The notes beneath the pieces were generated by a model. The model was not told where the DNA came from. It made no database searches and worked only from the letters and a program-made list of their open reading frames with translations. From Actinomycetota bacterium (GTDB taxonomy: Bacteria; Actinomycetota; Actinomycetes; Streptosporangiales; Streptosporangiaceae): a DNA stretch of 10,275 nt. The translations under genes were made by a program, and so were the position numbers. Of the stretch, positions 1-6,451 are shown one piece after another (position 1 is the stretch's first letter; each line of letters opens with the position of its first letter). The stretch lies in the NCBI GenBank assembly GCA_003168295.1, contig PMST01000512.1:1959-12233 (forward strand), in the 5' to 3' direction.

Positions 1-227
1 ACATCTTCCACGGCGAGCTGTCCCTGGAGCAGCTGTTCCACATGCGCCCCGCCCCCGGCTACGCCGACTACCGCACCCCGGTACCCGGCCTGTACTACGC
101 CAGCTCCGCCACCCACGCCGGCGGCGGCGTCTGCGGCATCCCCGGCATGCAAGCCGCCAAAGCCGCCCTAGCCGACCGCCGCGCCGCCCGCTCCCGCCGC
201 CCCCGCCGCCCCCGCCCGCGTGCCTGA
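1..227 (+). CDS. C-terminal end of a phytoene-desaturase/PYROXD2-like FAD oxidoreductase (partial)
   Basis: The reading frame is open from the window edge (first full codon at base 3) to a TGA at 225-227. It encodes about 74 residues, the C-terminal end of a flavoprotein whose N-terminal part lies outside the window. The stretch GELSLEQLFHMRPAPGYADY followed by PGLYYASSATHAGGGVCGIPG matches the C-terminal FAD-contacting segment of the carotenoid-desaturase/PYROXD2-like oxidoreductases, where a sequence like GSSTHPGGGVxGxPG is the hallmark. After this motif the protein ends in an Arg/Pro-rich tail of about 20 residues made of GCC, CGC and CCC codons; it is probably disordered and outside the conserved fold. 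The substrate cannot be inferred from this fragment. It lies just upstream, on the same strand, of the acyl-CoA synthetase, but a strong hairpin separates the two. Confidence 0.85.
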   Translation, partial: IFHGELSLEQLFHMRPAPGYADYRTPVPGLYYASSATHAGGGVCGIPGMQAAKAALADRRAARSRRPRRPRPRA

Positions 228-236
228 ACGAATGGA

Positions 237-284
237 GTCGGTGGCCCCCCGTACACGTAAGAGCGATACCGGGGGGCCACCGAC
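237..284 (+). terminator. 15-bp perfect GC-rich hairpin, probable terminator
   Basis: GTCGGTGGCCCCCCG (237-251) is exactly complementary to CGGGGGGCCACCGAC (270-284), leaving an 18-base loop. It begins 9 bases after the stop codon of the upstream flavoprotein. No T-run follows, but actinomycete terminators often lack one. It lies inside the longest possible reading frame of the next gene, which is one reason to place that gene's start downstream. A regulatory stem in a 5' leader is the alternative. Confidence 0.6.
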
Positions 285-336
285 CCACCCCACCGCAGAC
301 CCCAGCGCAGACCCCGGCGCGGACGCCGTTACCGCA

Positions 337-2412
337 ATGCTGGAGGCGCGGAGCGTGGCGCTGGTGGGGGCCAGTGGGCGGGCGGGGAGCCTGGGGGCGC
401 GGATGATCGCGGAAGTGGCCAGGAGCCCGGCGCGGCCGCGCACCTACCTGGTCAACCCGCGCTACGCCGAGATCGACGGCACCAGCTGCCTGCCCGCGCT
501 CGCCGACCTGCCAGAACCGGTCGACCTGGTGCTGCTCGCGGTGCCTGATACCGCCCTGGAGGCGCAGCTGGCGGCGGCCGCACGAGCCCACGCCCGTTCG
601 GCCGTTATTTTCGGTAATGCCTTTGACCTTCCTGGCACCTCCGGGCGCAGGGACCGGCTGGCCGCGATCGCGCGGGACGCGGGCATGGCGGTGTGCGGCG
701 CGGGATGCATGGGGTTCGTGAACATGGCCCGCGGGCTGCGGGCCATCGGGTACGTCGAGCCCGACCTGCCCCCCGGGCCGGCGGCGTTGATCACCCACTC
801 CGGTTCGGTGTTCTCGGCGCTGCTGCGGGCGCGCCGCGGCTTCGGTTTCAGCCTGGCCGTCTCCTCCGGGCAGGAGCTCGTCACCACCGCCGCGGCCTAC
901 GCCAGCTACGCGCTGGGCCTGGCCGAGACCACGGTGCTCGCGCTGGTACTCGAGGCGATCAGGAACGCGCCGGACCTGCGGGCGGTGCTGGCCCGCGCCC
1001 AGGCCGCGGACATCCCGGTCGTGCTGCTCAGCGTGGGCGGCTCGGACGCCGGGCGGGCCCTGGTGTCGGCCCACTCCGGCGCGCTGGCCGCGGCCGACGG
1101 CGCGTGGGAGGCGCTGGCCGCCGCGTACAGCGTGCACCGGGTGCGCGACCTGGCCGAGCTGGCGGACACGCTCGAGCTGTTCTGTGTTAACCGACGCTGG
1201 GCCGGCCGCCGCTGCGCCGTGCCATCCCAGGCCGCCGGCATCGCCACCGTGCATGACTCCGGCCTGGAACGTGCCCACCTCGCCGATCTCGCCGCGGAGC
1301 TCGGCGTGCCGTTCGCACGTCTCGGGCCGGGCACCACCGACCGGCTGGCGGCGGTGCTCGATCCCGGCCTGGCCCCGGCCAACCCGCTGGATGTGTGGGG
1401 GAGCGGCCGCGACACCGAGCCGCTGTTCGCGGAGTGCCTGTCCGCGCTGGCCGACGACCCCGCGGTGGCGGCGGTCGCCCTCGCCGTCGACCTGGTGCCC
1501 GAACTCGACGGGGACGACTCCTATCCCCGGGCCGTGCTCGCGGCCGCGGCGGGCACGCCCAAGCCGGTCGCCGTGCTGGCCGCACTGCCGGCCGCCGTCG
1601 ACCCGGTCGCCGCCGCGCGGCTGCGCGCGGCCGGAGTGCCGGTCCTGGAAGGCACCCGCAGCGGCCTGCTCGCCCTCCGCCACCTGCTGGACCACGCGCA
1701 GCCCCGGCAGCCACCCCCCATCCGTACGCCCCGCGCCTCGCGCTGGTCGCGCCTGCTCACCCGCCCGGCAAGCGTGCTGAGCGCCGCCGTCCAGTTCGAC
1801 CTGCTGCGCGACTACGGCATCCCCGTGGTGCGCGCCCGGGCGGCGGGCACCCGGGCGCAGGCCGTGGCCGCCGCGGCCGAGATCGGCTACCCGGTCGTGC
1901 TCAAGACCGATGAGCCGCGGATCGCGCACAAGTCGGACGTCGGCGGGGTCCGGCTCGGCCTCGGCGATCCCGGCGCGGCCGGCGCCGCCTACGACGACCT
2001 GGCGGCCCGGCTGGGCCCGCGCGTGCTGGTGTGCCAGACCGCCGCACCCGGCACCGAGCTGGCCCTGGGCATCGTCCGTGACGCCGCCCTCGGTCCCCTC
2101 CTGGTCATCAGCGCCGGCGGCATCTTTATCGAGATATTTTCTGAACGGGCCGTGCTCCTCCCCCCGGTCACCCGATCGCAGGCCCGGGCGGCCCTGGCCC
2201 GGCTGCGTGTCGCCGCCGTGCTCGCCGGCGCCCGCGGCCAGCCCGCCGCCGACCTGGACGCGGTCGCGGACACGATCGCCGCGCTGTCCCGGCTGGCCTG
2301 CGACCTCGGTGACGCCCTGGACGCGCTGGACATCAACCCGCTGATCTGCGGCCCGTCCGGCGCCGTAGCCGCCGACGTCCTGCTCGTGCCACGGTCGGTC
2401 CCGGCGGGCTGA
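337..2412 (+). CDS. NDP-forming acyl-CoA synthetase (acetate-CoA ligase family), alpha-beta fusion
   Basis: This is a fused ADP-forming acyl-CoA synthetase, which interconverts acyl-CoA plus ADP and Pi with acid plus CoA and ATP. Numbering from ATG 337 (691 aa), it starts almost at once with a CoA-binding Rossmann segment (VALVGASG, residues 7-14). A succinyl-CoA-ligase-like domain follows, with ITHSGSV near 152 and SAHSGALA near 244-251, whose His is the expected phospho-histidine. The C-terminal half is an ATP-grasp domain: GYPVVLKTD near 517, HKSDVGGV near 531, GGIFIEIF near 594 and DINPLI near 665. The frame is open back to GTG 220 and ATG 232, but that extension contains the 237-284 hairpin, about 9 of 35 codons ending in A or T, and no family match. 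ATG 337 gives a family-typical length, although no good ribosome site is visible at any candidate. The central motif reads HDSGL where relatives usually have NSGG. The acid substrate is unknown. Confidence 0.88.
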   Translation: MLEARSVALVGASGRAGSLGARMIAEVARSPARPRTYLVNPRYAEIDGTSCLPALADLPEPVDLVLLAVPDTALEAQLAAAARAHARSAVIFGNAFDLPGTSGRRDRLAAIARDAGMAVCGAGCMGFVNMARGLRAIGYVEPDLPPGPAALITHSGSVFSALLRARRGFGFSLAVSSGQELVTTAAAYASYALGLAETTVLALVLEAIRNAPDLRAVLARAQAADIPVVLLSVGGSDAGRALVSAHSGALAAADGAWEALAAAYSVHRVRDLAELADTLELFCVNRRWAGRRCAVPSQAAGIATVHDSGLERAHLADLAAELGVPFARLGPGTTDRLAAVLDPGLAPANPLDVWGSGRDTEPLFAECLSALADDPAVAAVALAVDLVPELDGDDSYPRAVLAAAAGTPKPVAVLAALPAAVDPVAAARLRAAGVPVLEGTRSGLLALRHLLDHAQPRQPPPIRTPRASRWSRLLTRPASVLSAAVQFDLLRDYGIPVVRARAAGTRAQAVAAAAEIGYPVVLKTDEPRIAHKSDVGGVRLGLGDPGAAGAAYDDLAARLGPRVLVCQTAAPGTELALGIVRDAALGPLLVISAGGIFIEIFSERAVLLPPVTRSQARAALARLRVAAVLAGARGQPAADLDAVADTIAALSRLACDLGDALDALDINPLICGPSGAVAADVLLVPRSVPAG

Positions 2413-2415
2413 GCG

Positions 2416-3441
2416 TCAGCTGGCCCGGTGGCCTGGCTTTTCCGCCGCGGGCCGCAGGTGGCCGAGCACGGTACGGCCGAGCGGGGTCAGCGAGTGCCGC
2501 ACGGAGCGTCCCTCCCGGCGCGTCTCGATCAGATCTGCGTCGCGTAGCACCTTCGCGTGCTCCGAGGCCGAGGCCGGGCTGATTTCCACCAGGCAGGCCA
2601 GGTCCGCCGTACCGCGCGGCTCCCGCAGCGCGCGCAGCACGGCGGCCCGGGTGGGGCCGAGCAGGGCGGCCAGGTTGTCGTTCCCTGCTTCGCGGGCCCG
2701 GAGGCCGTCCTCGTGGCCTGCGTGCTGGCCGTCGGGCTGGGCGGCGTAGATCAACGCGTCCCCGAGGCGCGTACCGTCACCCATGACGAACACCGGCGGC
2801 CCGGTCCAGAACGCCGACGGTATCAGCAGCAGGCCGCCGCCCCCTAGCTCGTACTCCGAGTCGATACCCGGCCGCTCGAGCCCGTCGTGGCGCCACTGCA
2901 ACTGCTGGTGCAGCGAGCCGAACAGCGCCTGGTGGCCGCCCTGGGCGAGCACGGGCATCCGCCTGGCGAGATCAGCGTGAAAGGATCTGAGCACGCCTTC
3001 CCAGCGGGGCGCGACGATCGCGTGGTGGAAGTCCCGCAGCGCGCGCACCACAAGCTCGAGCACTTCGCCGTCGCCGTCGGCCAGGTCGCGCATCCAGACC
3101 GGGGGTCTGCCGGGCCGGTCTCCCCACACCGCGGTCATCTCCTCGCGCAGGTACGCGCGGGGGGTGGCGCGCACGAAGTCGAGGGCTTCGGCCAGGTCGG
3201 GGGCGGGTGAATCGATGAAGGCCGGCCACGGCCCGCGCGGCCCGATCAGGTCGAGCAGCGGCCGCGCGGTGGCCGGGAACTCCCGCCGCGCCTCGCGCAG
3301 CCACGGACGGGCACGCGTCCGGTGCGCTACGGCCGGGTGCTGTAGTTCCACCATGGCCAGCCCCGTTTCCACAAGTGGCGCCGGCGCCGCGATGAATCGG
3401 GTGCGCGCCAGATCGTCGGCCGTGAAGTTCGCGCGTACCAA
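2416..3441 (-). CDS. DUF5937-type ArsR-like winged-helix transcriptional regulator
   Basis: The protein has 341 residues from the chosen start. It opens with NFTADDLARTR, the signature start of actinobacterial regulators that carry an N-terminal DUF5937 region. It ends with an ArsR-type winged helix: LLGPTRAAVLRALREPRGTA, then the recognition-helix part SPASASEHAKVLRDADLI, and a wing ETRREGRSVRHSLT. The start chosen is TTG at 3441-3439. A perfect GGGAGG (3453-3448) lies six bases upstream of it, and starting here puts FTADDLARTR at the N-terminus as in relatives. The frame is open upstream to ATG 3534, but that extension looks non-homologous. The gene converges with the acyl-CoA synthetase, with only 3 bp between stops. 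It has no ArsR metal-binding CxC motif, so metal sensing is unlikely. Its ligand and targets are unknown. Confidence 0.85.
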   Translation of the reverse strand: MVRANFTADDLARTRFIAAPAPLVETGLAMVELQHPAVAHRTRARPWLREARREFPATARPLLDLIGPRGPWPAFIDSPAPDLAEALDFVRATPRAYLREEMTAVWGDRPGRPPVWMRDLADGDGEVLELVVRALRDFHHAIVAPRWEGVLRSFHADLARRMPVLAQGGHQALFGSLHQQLQWRHDGLERPGIDSEYELGGGGLLLIPSAFWTGPPVFVMGDGTRLGDALIYAAQPDGQHAGHEDGLRAREAGNDNLAALLGPTRAAVLRALREPRGTADLACLVEISPASASEHAKVLRDADLIETRREGRSVRHSLTPLGRTVLGHLRPAAEKPGHRAS

Positions 3442-3447
3442 GAAATG

Positions 3448-3453
3448 CCTCCC
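3448..3453 (-). promoter_or_regulatory. Ribosome binding site that selects a TTG start
   Basis: Read on the minus strand this is GGGAGG, followed by six bases (CATTTC) and then TTG at 3441-3439. The match to the 16S anti-Shine-Dalgarno and the ideal spacing favour the TTG start over the upstream in-frame ATG at 3534. Confidence 0.6.
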
Positions 3454-3603
3454 GCTGCTCGGCGTCTCACCTGGCCGCCGGCGATCCCGGCCTGCCGATA
3501 CTTCGGCCGTGCCCGAATTGGTTGTCCTGCACACAAAAACAGACTTCTCTATATCAAGAGTCCTTTAGGGACGCCAGCAATTAACCGAGAAAGGAATGCC
3601 TCT

Positions 3604-3714
3604 ATGCACAGTCGGCAATTGCGTCACTACCGTCGGCTACGTCTTCCCGCCTGCTCCAGCAGCAGGACGACCAGCTGGGATTTCAGTACATCCGCCGGCA
3701 CCAGTTGGGGCTGA
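3604..3714 (+). CDS. Possible 36-residue peptide, unknown function
   Basis: ATG 3604 lies eight bases after an AAAGGA ribosome-site-like sequence (3590-3595) and opens a 36-codon frame ending at TGA 3712-3714. The predicted peptide is basic in its first half (HSRQLRHYRRLRLP), has one Cys, and ends in a Ser/Thr/Trp-rich part. A perfect 8-bp hairpin overlaps its stop codon, as expected of a small independent transcription unit. Against it: third-position composition is not coding-like, no family is recognised, and ATG 3596 opens another frame over the same bases. It could equally be a non-coding RNA or chance. It is not clearly a leader, antitoxin or RiPP precursor, and no partner gene for such roles is adjacent. 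Confidence 0.2.
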   Translation: MHSRQLRHYRRLRLPACSSSRTTSWDFSTSAGTSWG

Positions 3715-3722
3715 TGCCGGCG
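3693..3722 (+). terminator. 8-bp perfect GC hairpin, terminator candidate
   Basis: CGCCGGCA (3693-3700) pairs exactly with TGCCGGCG (3715-3722) across a 14-base loop that contains the stop codon of the possible 36-codon ORF. A T-rich stretch follows at about 3738-3752 but does not abut the stem. The structure is symmetric, so it could act on either strand. Confidence 0.35.
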
Positions 3723-3770
3723 TAGCGCCGAACTACATATTTTCTTTCTTTCGTCAGGAATTTCAGGTCG

Positions 3771-3797
3771 AGCAGCTCCGGACAGGGGCGAGCTGCT
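3771..3797 (-). terminator. Terminator-like hairpin after the MDR oxidoreductase gene
   Basis: AGCAGCTC (3771-3778) and GAGCTGCT (3790-3797) form a perfect 8-bp stem with an 11-base loop. Read on the minus strand the stem starts seven bases after the MDR stop codon (3807-3805). There is no T-run after it. Confidence 0.4.
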
Positions 3798-3804
3798 ACC
3801 CCGG

Positions 3805-4713
3805 TCACGGCCGCAGGATGATCTTGCCGTGGTTGCGGCCGGCCTCGAGGTCGGCGTGGGCGCGGGCGGCCTGGGCCAGCGGGTAGGTCCGCCAGATCGG
3901 GACGCTGAGCTGACCGGTCGCAGCCAGGGCGGCCAGTTCAGCCCGGGCCTCGGGTACCCGGTCGCCGGGGTCGGCGCCGGTGAAGCGCACCCCGTGCTGC
4001 GCGGCGCTCTCGTCGGCGATGGTGATGACGCGGCCCGGGTCGCCGGTCAGCGCGACCGAGTCGGCCAGCACACCCGCCCCGGAGGTGTCGAAGACGGCGT
4101 CGATCCCGTCCCGGGCGACGGCGCGGACCCGGTCCGCCCAGCCCTGGCCGTACCGGATGGCGGTCGCGCCCAGAGCGGCGACGCGACCGAGGTCTTCTTC
4201 GGCCGCGGTGCCGATGACGGTCAGCCCCCGGGCCACCGCGAGCTGGACCGCGATCGTGCCGACGCTGCCGGCCGCCCCGTGGATCAGCAGCGTCTGGCCC
4301 GGCTTGACATCCAGGTGCCGCAACCCGCGGACCGCGGCCTCGCCGACCGTGACGAGGGCAGCCGCCGTTTCCGCGGAGACGCCCGCCGGCCTGGCGACCG
4401 GCTGGTCGAGCAGCGCGTATTCGCTGTAGCCGCCGGCCGTGGCGACGCCCAACACCTCGTCTCCCACGGCCGCGGTCGCGTTCTCCCCGGCCGCGTCGAC
4501 CACCCCGGCCACATCCCAGCCCGGGGTCACCGGGAAGCTGACGGGGAAGATGCCGTCCATGTGGCCGCTGCGGATCTTGACGTCGATCAGGTTGACGGCC
4601 ACCGCGCGCACCCGGATCCGGACCTGTCCGGGACCTGGCTGCGGGATCTCGGCGGTGGAGACGGTGAGCACGTCAGGCTCGCCGTAGCGGGAGAAGGTGA
4701 TCGCGGTTGACAT
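3805..4713 (-). CDS. NADP-dependent, zinc-independent MDR oxidoreductase (quinone-reductase-like)
   Basis: The 302-residue protein is a medium-chain dehydrogenase/reductase of the NAD(P)H:quinone oxidoreductase branch. The GroES-like N-terminal half includes AVAVNLIDVKIRSG (residues 37-50) and TPGWDVAGVV (63-72). The nucleotide-binding Rossmann motif is HGAAGSVGTIAVQLA (145-159), and DAVFDTSGAG (205-214) follows. The protein contains no cysteine, so both the catalytic and structural zinc sites of alcohol dehydrogenases are absent, which fits a zinc-free reductase of quinones or enones. ATG 4713-4711 is chosen because AGGAG lies six bases upstream; a longer frame to 4761 would run into the operator region. 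The gene is divergent from a TetR regulator, with three operator-like sites between them, so it is probably that regulator's target. The physiological substrate is unknown. Confidence 0.9.
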   Translation of the reverse strand: MSTAITFSRYGEPDVLTVSTAEIPQPGPGQVRIRVRAVAVNLIDVKIRSGHMDGIFPVSFPVTPGWDVAGVVDAAGENATAAVGDEVLGVATAGGYSEYALLDQPVARPAGVSAETAAALVTVGEAAVRGLRHLDVKPGQTLLIHGAAGSVGTIAVQLAVARGLTVIGTAAEEDLGRVAALGATAIRYGQGWADRVRAVARDGIDAVFDTSGAGVLADSVALTGDPGRVITIADESAAQHGVRFTGADPGDRVPEARAELAALAATGQLSVPIWRTYPLAQAARAHADLEAGRNHGKIILRP

Positions 4714-4751
4714 CGCTGGCTCCTGTCCAGAGTGGGAACGGTTACGCCGCC

Positions 4752-4772
4752 AATAACACACTCTGTATGATT
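4752..4772. promoter_or_regulatory. Operator-like site A (imperfect 21-bp palindrome)
   Basis: Arms AATAACACAC (4752-4761) and CTGTATGATT (4763-4772) flank one base; 7 of 10 positions are symmetric. The 10-1-10 layout is identical to sites B and C, and the left arm agrees with that of site C at 8 of 10 positions. It covers the expected -10 position of the minus-strand oxidoreductase promoter (GAGTGT, 4763-4758). It is inferred to bind the adjacent TetR protein. Confidence 0.55.
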
Positions 4773-4780
4773 CATCTTCC

Positions 4781-4786
4781 CGTCAA
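4781..4786 (-). promoter_or_regulatory. Candidate -35 element of the MDR oxidoreductase
   Basis: Minus-strand TTGACG, a five-of-six match to TTGACA, lies 67 bases before the ATG and overlaps the edge of operator-like site B. A 17-base spacer leads to a weak -10, GAGTGT (4763-4758), inside site A. The -35 is good and the -10 poor, which could suit an operator-constrained promoter. Confidence 0.35.
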
Positions 4787-4805
4787 TCATACGATTCGTA
4801 TGATT
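4785..4805. promoter_or_regulatory. Operator-like site B (perfect 21-bp palindrome)
   Basis: AATCATACGA (4785-4794) and TCGTATGATT (4796-4805) are exact reverse complements around a single T. It lies midway in the divergent spacer between the MDR gene and the TetR gene, which is where a TetR dimer normally binds. It is the strongest of the three sites and the best candidate for the primary operator. Confidence 0.75.
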
Positions 4806-4819
4806 TCTTGCGTGATGCT

Positions 4820-4840
4820 AATCACACAACCTGTATGATC
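4820..4840. promoter_or_regulatory. Operator-like site C (imperfect 21-bp palindrome)
   Basis: Arms AATCACACAA (4820-4829) and CTGTATGATC (4831-4840) flank one C; 7 of 10 positions are symmetric. Compared with site B, the left arm matches at 8 and the right arm at 7 of 10 positions. It contains TATGAT (4834-4839), a good -10 element for the TetR gene, so occupancy would block the regulator's own promoter. Confidence 0.6.
4834..4839 (+). promoter_or_regulatory. -10 element of the TetR gene, probable leaderless transcript
   Basis: TATGAT is close to the TATAAT consensus. Its downstream edge is six bases from ATG 4846, so transcription would start at or next to the start codon. No Shine-Dalgarno sequence precedes this ATG. 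Both facts point to a leaderless mRNA, which is common in actinomycetes. A possible -35, TTGCGT (4808-4813), lies 20 bases upstream, longer than ideal. Confidence 0.45.
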
Positions 4841-4845
4841 ATGGG

Positions 4846-5442
4846 ATGTCGTCTCTCCATGGCCCGAACCGGGGCCGGCCGACTCCGGGCCACCCGCGGG
4901 TGGAGCGGACCCGAAGCCACATCCTGGCCGTCGCCCGGGAGCTGCTGCCCGAGGTCGGTCCGGCCGGGCTGACGTATTCCCTGCTGGCGGAGCGGGCCGG
5001 GGTGACCAGGCAGACGCTGTACCGGCACTGGCCTGCCCGCGCGGCACTTCTCGTCGACCTGATCCTCACCGGAAACTCCTCCGGCTACCCGGAACCGGGG
5101 TCCGACCCGCGCGCGGTGGCCACGGCGTGGCTGACCAGCCTGCGTGGGGGCCTGGAGGACCGGGCGACCCGCGCCGCGGTGCTGGCCGTGACGGCCCAGG
5201 CTGACGTCGACCCGGACAGCGCCCAGGCCCTGGTGCGGATCGGCGCCGACCGCCTGGCCGCGTTCAATCAGCTCCTGGCGCCTTCGGGTCTTCAGGTCGG
5301 CGCCGAGGAGTACACGATGCTGGTCGGGCCGCTGCTCGCCAGGCTCTTCTTCGACCGGGCCGAGGTCACCACCGAGTTCATCGACGATGTCGCCAGCGGG
5401 TGGCTGGCTACCCTCCGCTGCCGCTACGATCACTGCGAATAG
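4846..5442 (+). CDS. TetR/AcrR-family transcriptional regulator
   Basis: The 198-residue protein has a basic N-terminus and a TetR DNA-binding domain at about residues 18-65. The helix-turn-helix is LTYSLLAERAGVTRQTLYRHW (42-62), in which LYRHW is typical of the recognition helix. The remainder (about 75-198) is an all-helical, variable ligand-binding and dimerisation region whose ligand cannot be read. The gene is divergent from the zinc-free MDR oxidoreductase, and three 21-bp operator-like sites fill the spacer. This is the standard arrangement of an autoregulated repressor that controls its neighbour. By family precedent the inducer may be a reactive or toxic small molecule handled by the reductase, but that is inference. 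Translation is probably leaderless from ATG 4846. Confidence 0.92.
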   Translation: MSSLHGPNRGRPTPGHPRVERTRSHILAVARELLPEVGPAGLTYSLLAERAGVTRQTLYRHWPARAALLVDLILTGNSSGYPEPGSDPRAVATAWLTSLRGGLEDRATRAAVLAVTAQADVDPDSAQALVRIGADRLAAFNQLLAPSGLQVGAEEYTMLVGPLLARLFFDRAEVTTEFIDDVASGWLATLRCRYDHCE

Positions 5443-5481
5443 CGGGGAAACGATCAACCTTCACGGGGCGGGTGGAACCAG

Positions 5482-6441
5482 ATGGGTCGCGAGCGGCAGT
5501 CGTCCCGGTCAAGACGTACGCGTGTGCCCGGGGCCACGCGCGGGCCACGGGGCATGAGCGGGAGCAGGCTGGGGCGGACCGTGCTGCTTACCGTCCTGGC
5601 CGGCGTCCTGGCCGGCTGCGGCAGCTCCGCGTCACCCACCGGCTCGGCCGCCACCAGCCCGGCCGCCAAGGCGTCAGGCAGCACGGGGACGGCCAGTGTG
5701 TCCTCGGCCGGGTCGTTCACCCCCATCGTCGAGCCGTTCGACCCCGGTCACCCGGCGAGGACCGAGTCTGCCCCCGCCAGCTGCGGCGGGCAGACCAGCA
5801 CCATCGCCATCGAGCAGTGCTACGACACCAGGACCGAGAACGCCGACGCCGCCGTCGACGCCGTGCAGAGCGCCCGCTACGCCAGCGCGACGCCGTCCGG
5901 GAAGGCGGCCATCCTGGCCCAGGACAGCGCGTGGCTGGCCGCGCGCCAGCCGGTCTGCGCCGTGGCCTTTAATACCGGCGGGACCATCGACGGGATCAGC
6001 GCGGCCATCTGCCTGCTGGACGAGAGCAGCGCCCGGCTCGACGCGGTCAAGGGGATCACCCCGCCCGAGGCCAAGCTCAAGGACACTGACAGCCAGGACC
6101 CGAACGAGATGTCCTGGTACACCACTCCCGAAGGTTCCCGCATCACGATGACCGACACCCAGGGGGACGAAACTGGCGGCGTCATCATCGCCTGGACCGT
6201 TATCGGCGGAGCTGACGGGTTCGTCGTCAACCCCAAGCAGTTCTACTTCCTGGACGGGTCGTTCACCGACCCTGGCATCGTCGGGTCCCCTAACCCCACC
6301 TATCATCGCGTCGCGCCCGGCAAGGAGTTCCAGTTCGGCATCGACTACTCCAAGCTGTCCAAGGACCCAAACAAGACGCTGACCGGCTCGGTATACGTCT
6401 ACGGGCCGGGCAGCCCGGTCGCGGCCTGGGGCGCGGCCTAG
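5482..6441 (+). CDS. Secreted lipoprotein with an LprI-like domain
   Basis: A hydrophobic signal segment (TVLLTVLAGVLAGC) carries a lipobox with the lipidated Cys at residue 46, so the mature protein should be anchored to the outer face of the membrane. A Ser/Ala/Thr-rich linker follows to about residue 80. Residues 101-188 resemble the LprI N-terminal domain: cysteines at 101, 113, 159 and 177, ILAQDSAWLAARQPVC in the middle and a closing AICLLDESSARLDAV. LprI of Mycobacterium tuberculosis is known as a lysozyme inhibitor; whether this protein shares that activity is unknown. Residues 205-319 form a second, probably beta-rich domain (VIIAWTVIGGADGFVVNP, TGSVYVYGPG) that was not recognised. 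Start 5482 has GGTGG six bases upstream. ATG 5554 would give a shorter, more usual signal peptide (295 aa) but has a poorer ribosome site. Confidence 0.75.
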   Translation: MGRERQSSRSRRTRVPGATRGPRGMSGSRLGRTVLLTVLAGVLAGCGSSASPTGSAATSPAAKASGSTGTASVSSAGSFTPIVEPFDPGHPARTESAPASCGGQTSTIAIEQCYDTRTENADAAVDAVQSARYASATPSGKAAILAQDSAWLAARQPVCAVAFNTGGTIDGISAAICLLDESSARLDAVKGITPPEAKLKDTDSQDPNEMSWYTTPEGSRITMTDTQGDETGGVIIAWTVIGGADGFVVNPKQFYFLDGSFTDPGIVGSPNPTYHRVAPGKEFQFGIDYSKLSKDPNKTLTGSVYVYGPGSPVAAWGAA

Positions 6442-6451
6442 ATACTGCGCC

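Larger units (their letters stand above)
3442..3804. other. Intergenic, AT-richer region between the DUF5937 regulator and the MDR oxidoreductase
   Basis: About 360 bases without a confident gene. It should hold the promoter of the DUF5937 regulator on the minus strand. The AT-rich segment 3535-3585 (acacaaaaac, ctatatcaag) is the likely place, but no convincing -35/-10 pair was found. On the plus strand it holds a possible 36-codon reading frame with a ribosome site and an overlapping hairpin. A T-rich stretch lies at about 3738-3752. At the right end is a terminator-like hairpin for the MDR gene. Base composition drops clearly relative to the flanking genes. Confidence 0.5.

Noticed and set aside
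3585..3722. Third plus frame over the gap, ending in LLQQQDDQLGFQYIRRHQL-like sequence
   Set aside because: The sequence looks protein-like, but the frame has no start codon after the stop at 3582 and no family is recognised. It could be a relic, but there is no support beyond appearance.
3596..3886. Plus-strand frame of 96 codons starting at ATG 3596
   Set aside because: ATG 3596 directly abuts AAAGGA with no spacing. The frame runs into the antisense of the MDR gene and has no recognisable motif.
3829..4710. Long plus-strand open frame (293 codons) opposite the MDR gene
   Set aside because: It is antisense to a clear MDR oxidoreductase with all family motifs. Its translation is Gly/Arg/Asp-rich without motifs, which is typical of shadow frames in GC-rich DNA.
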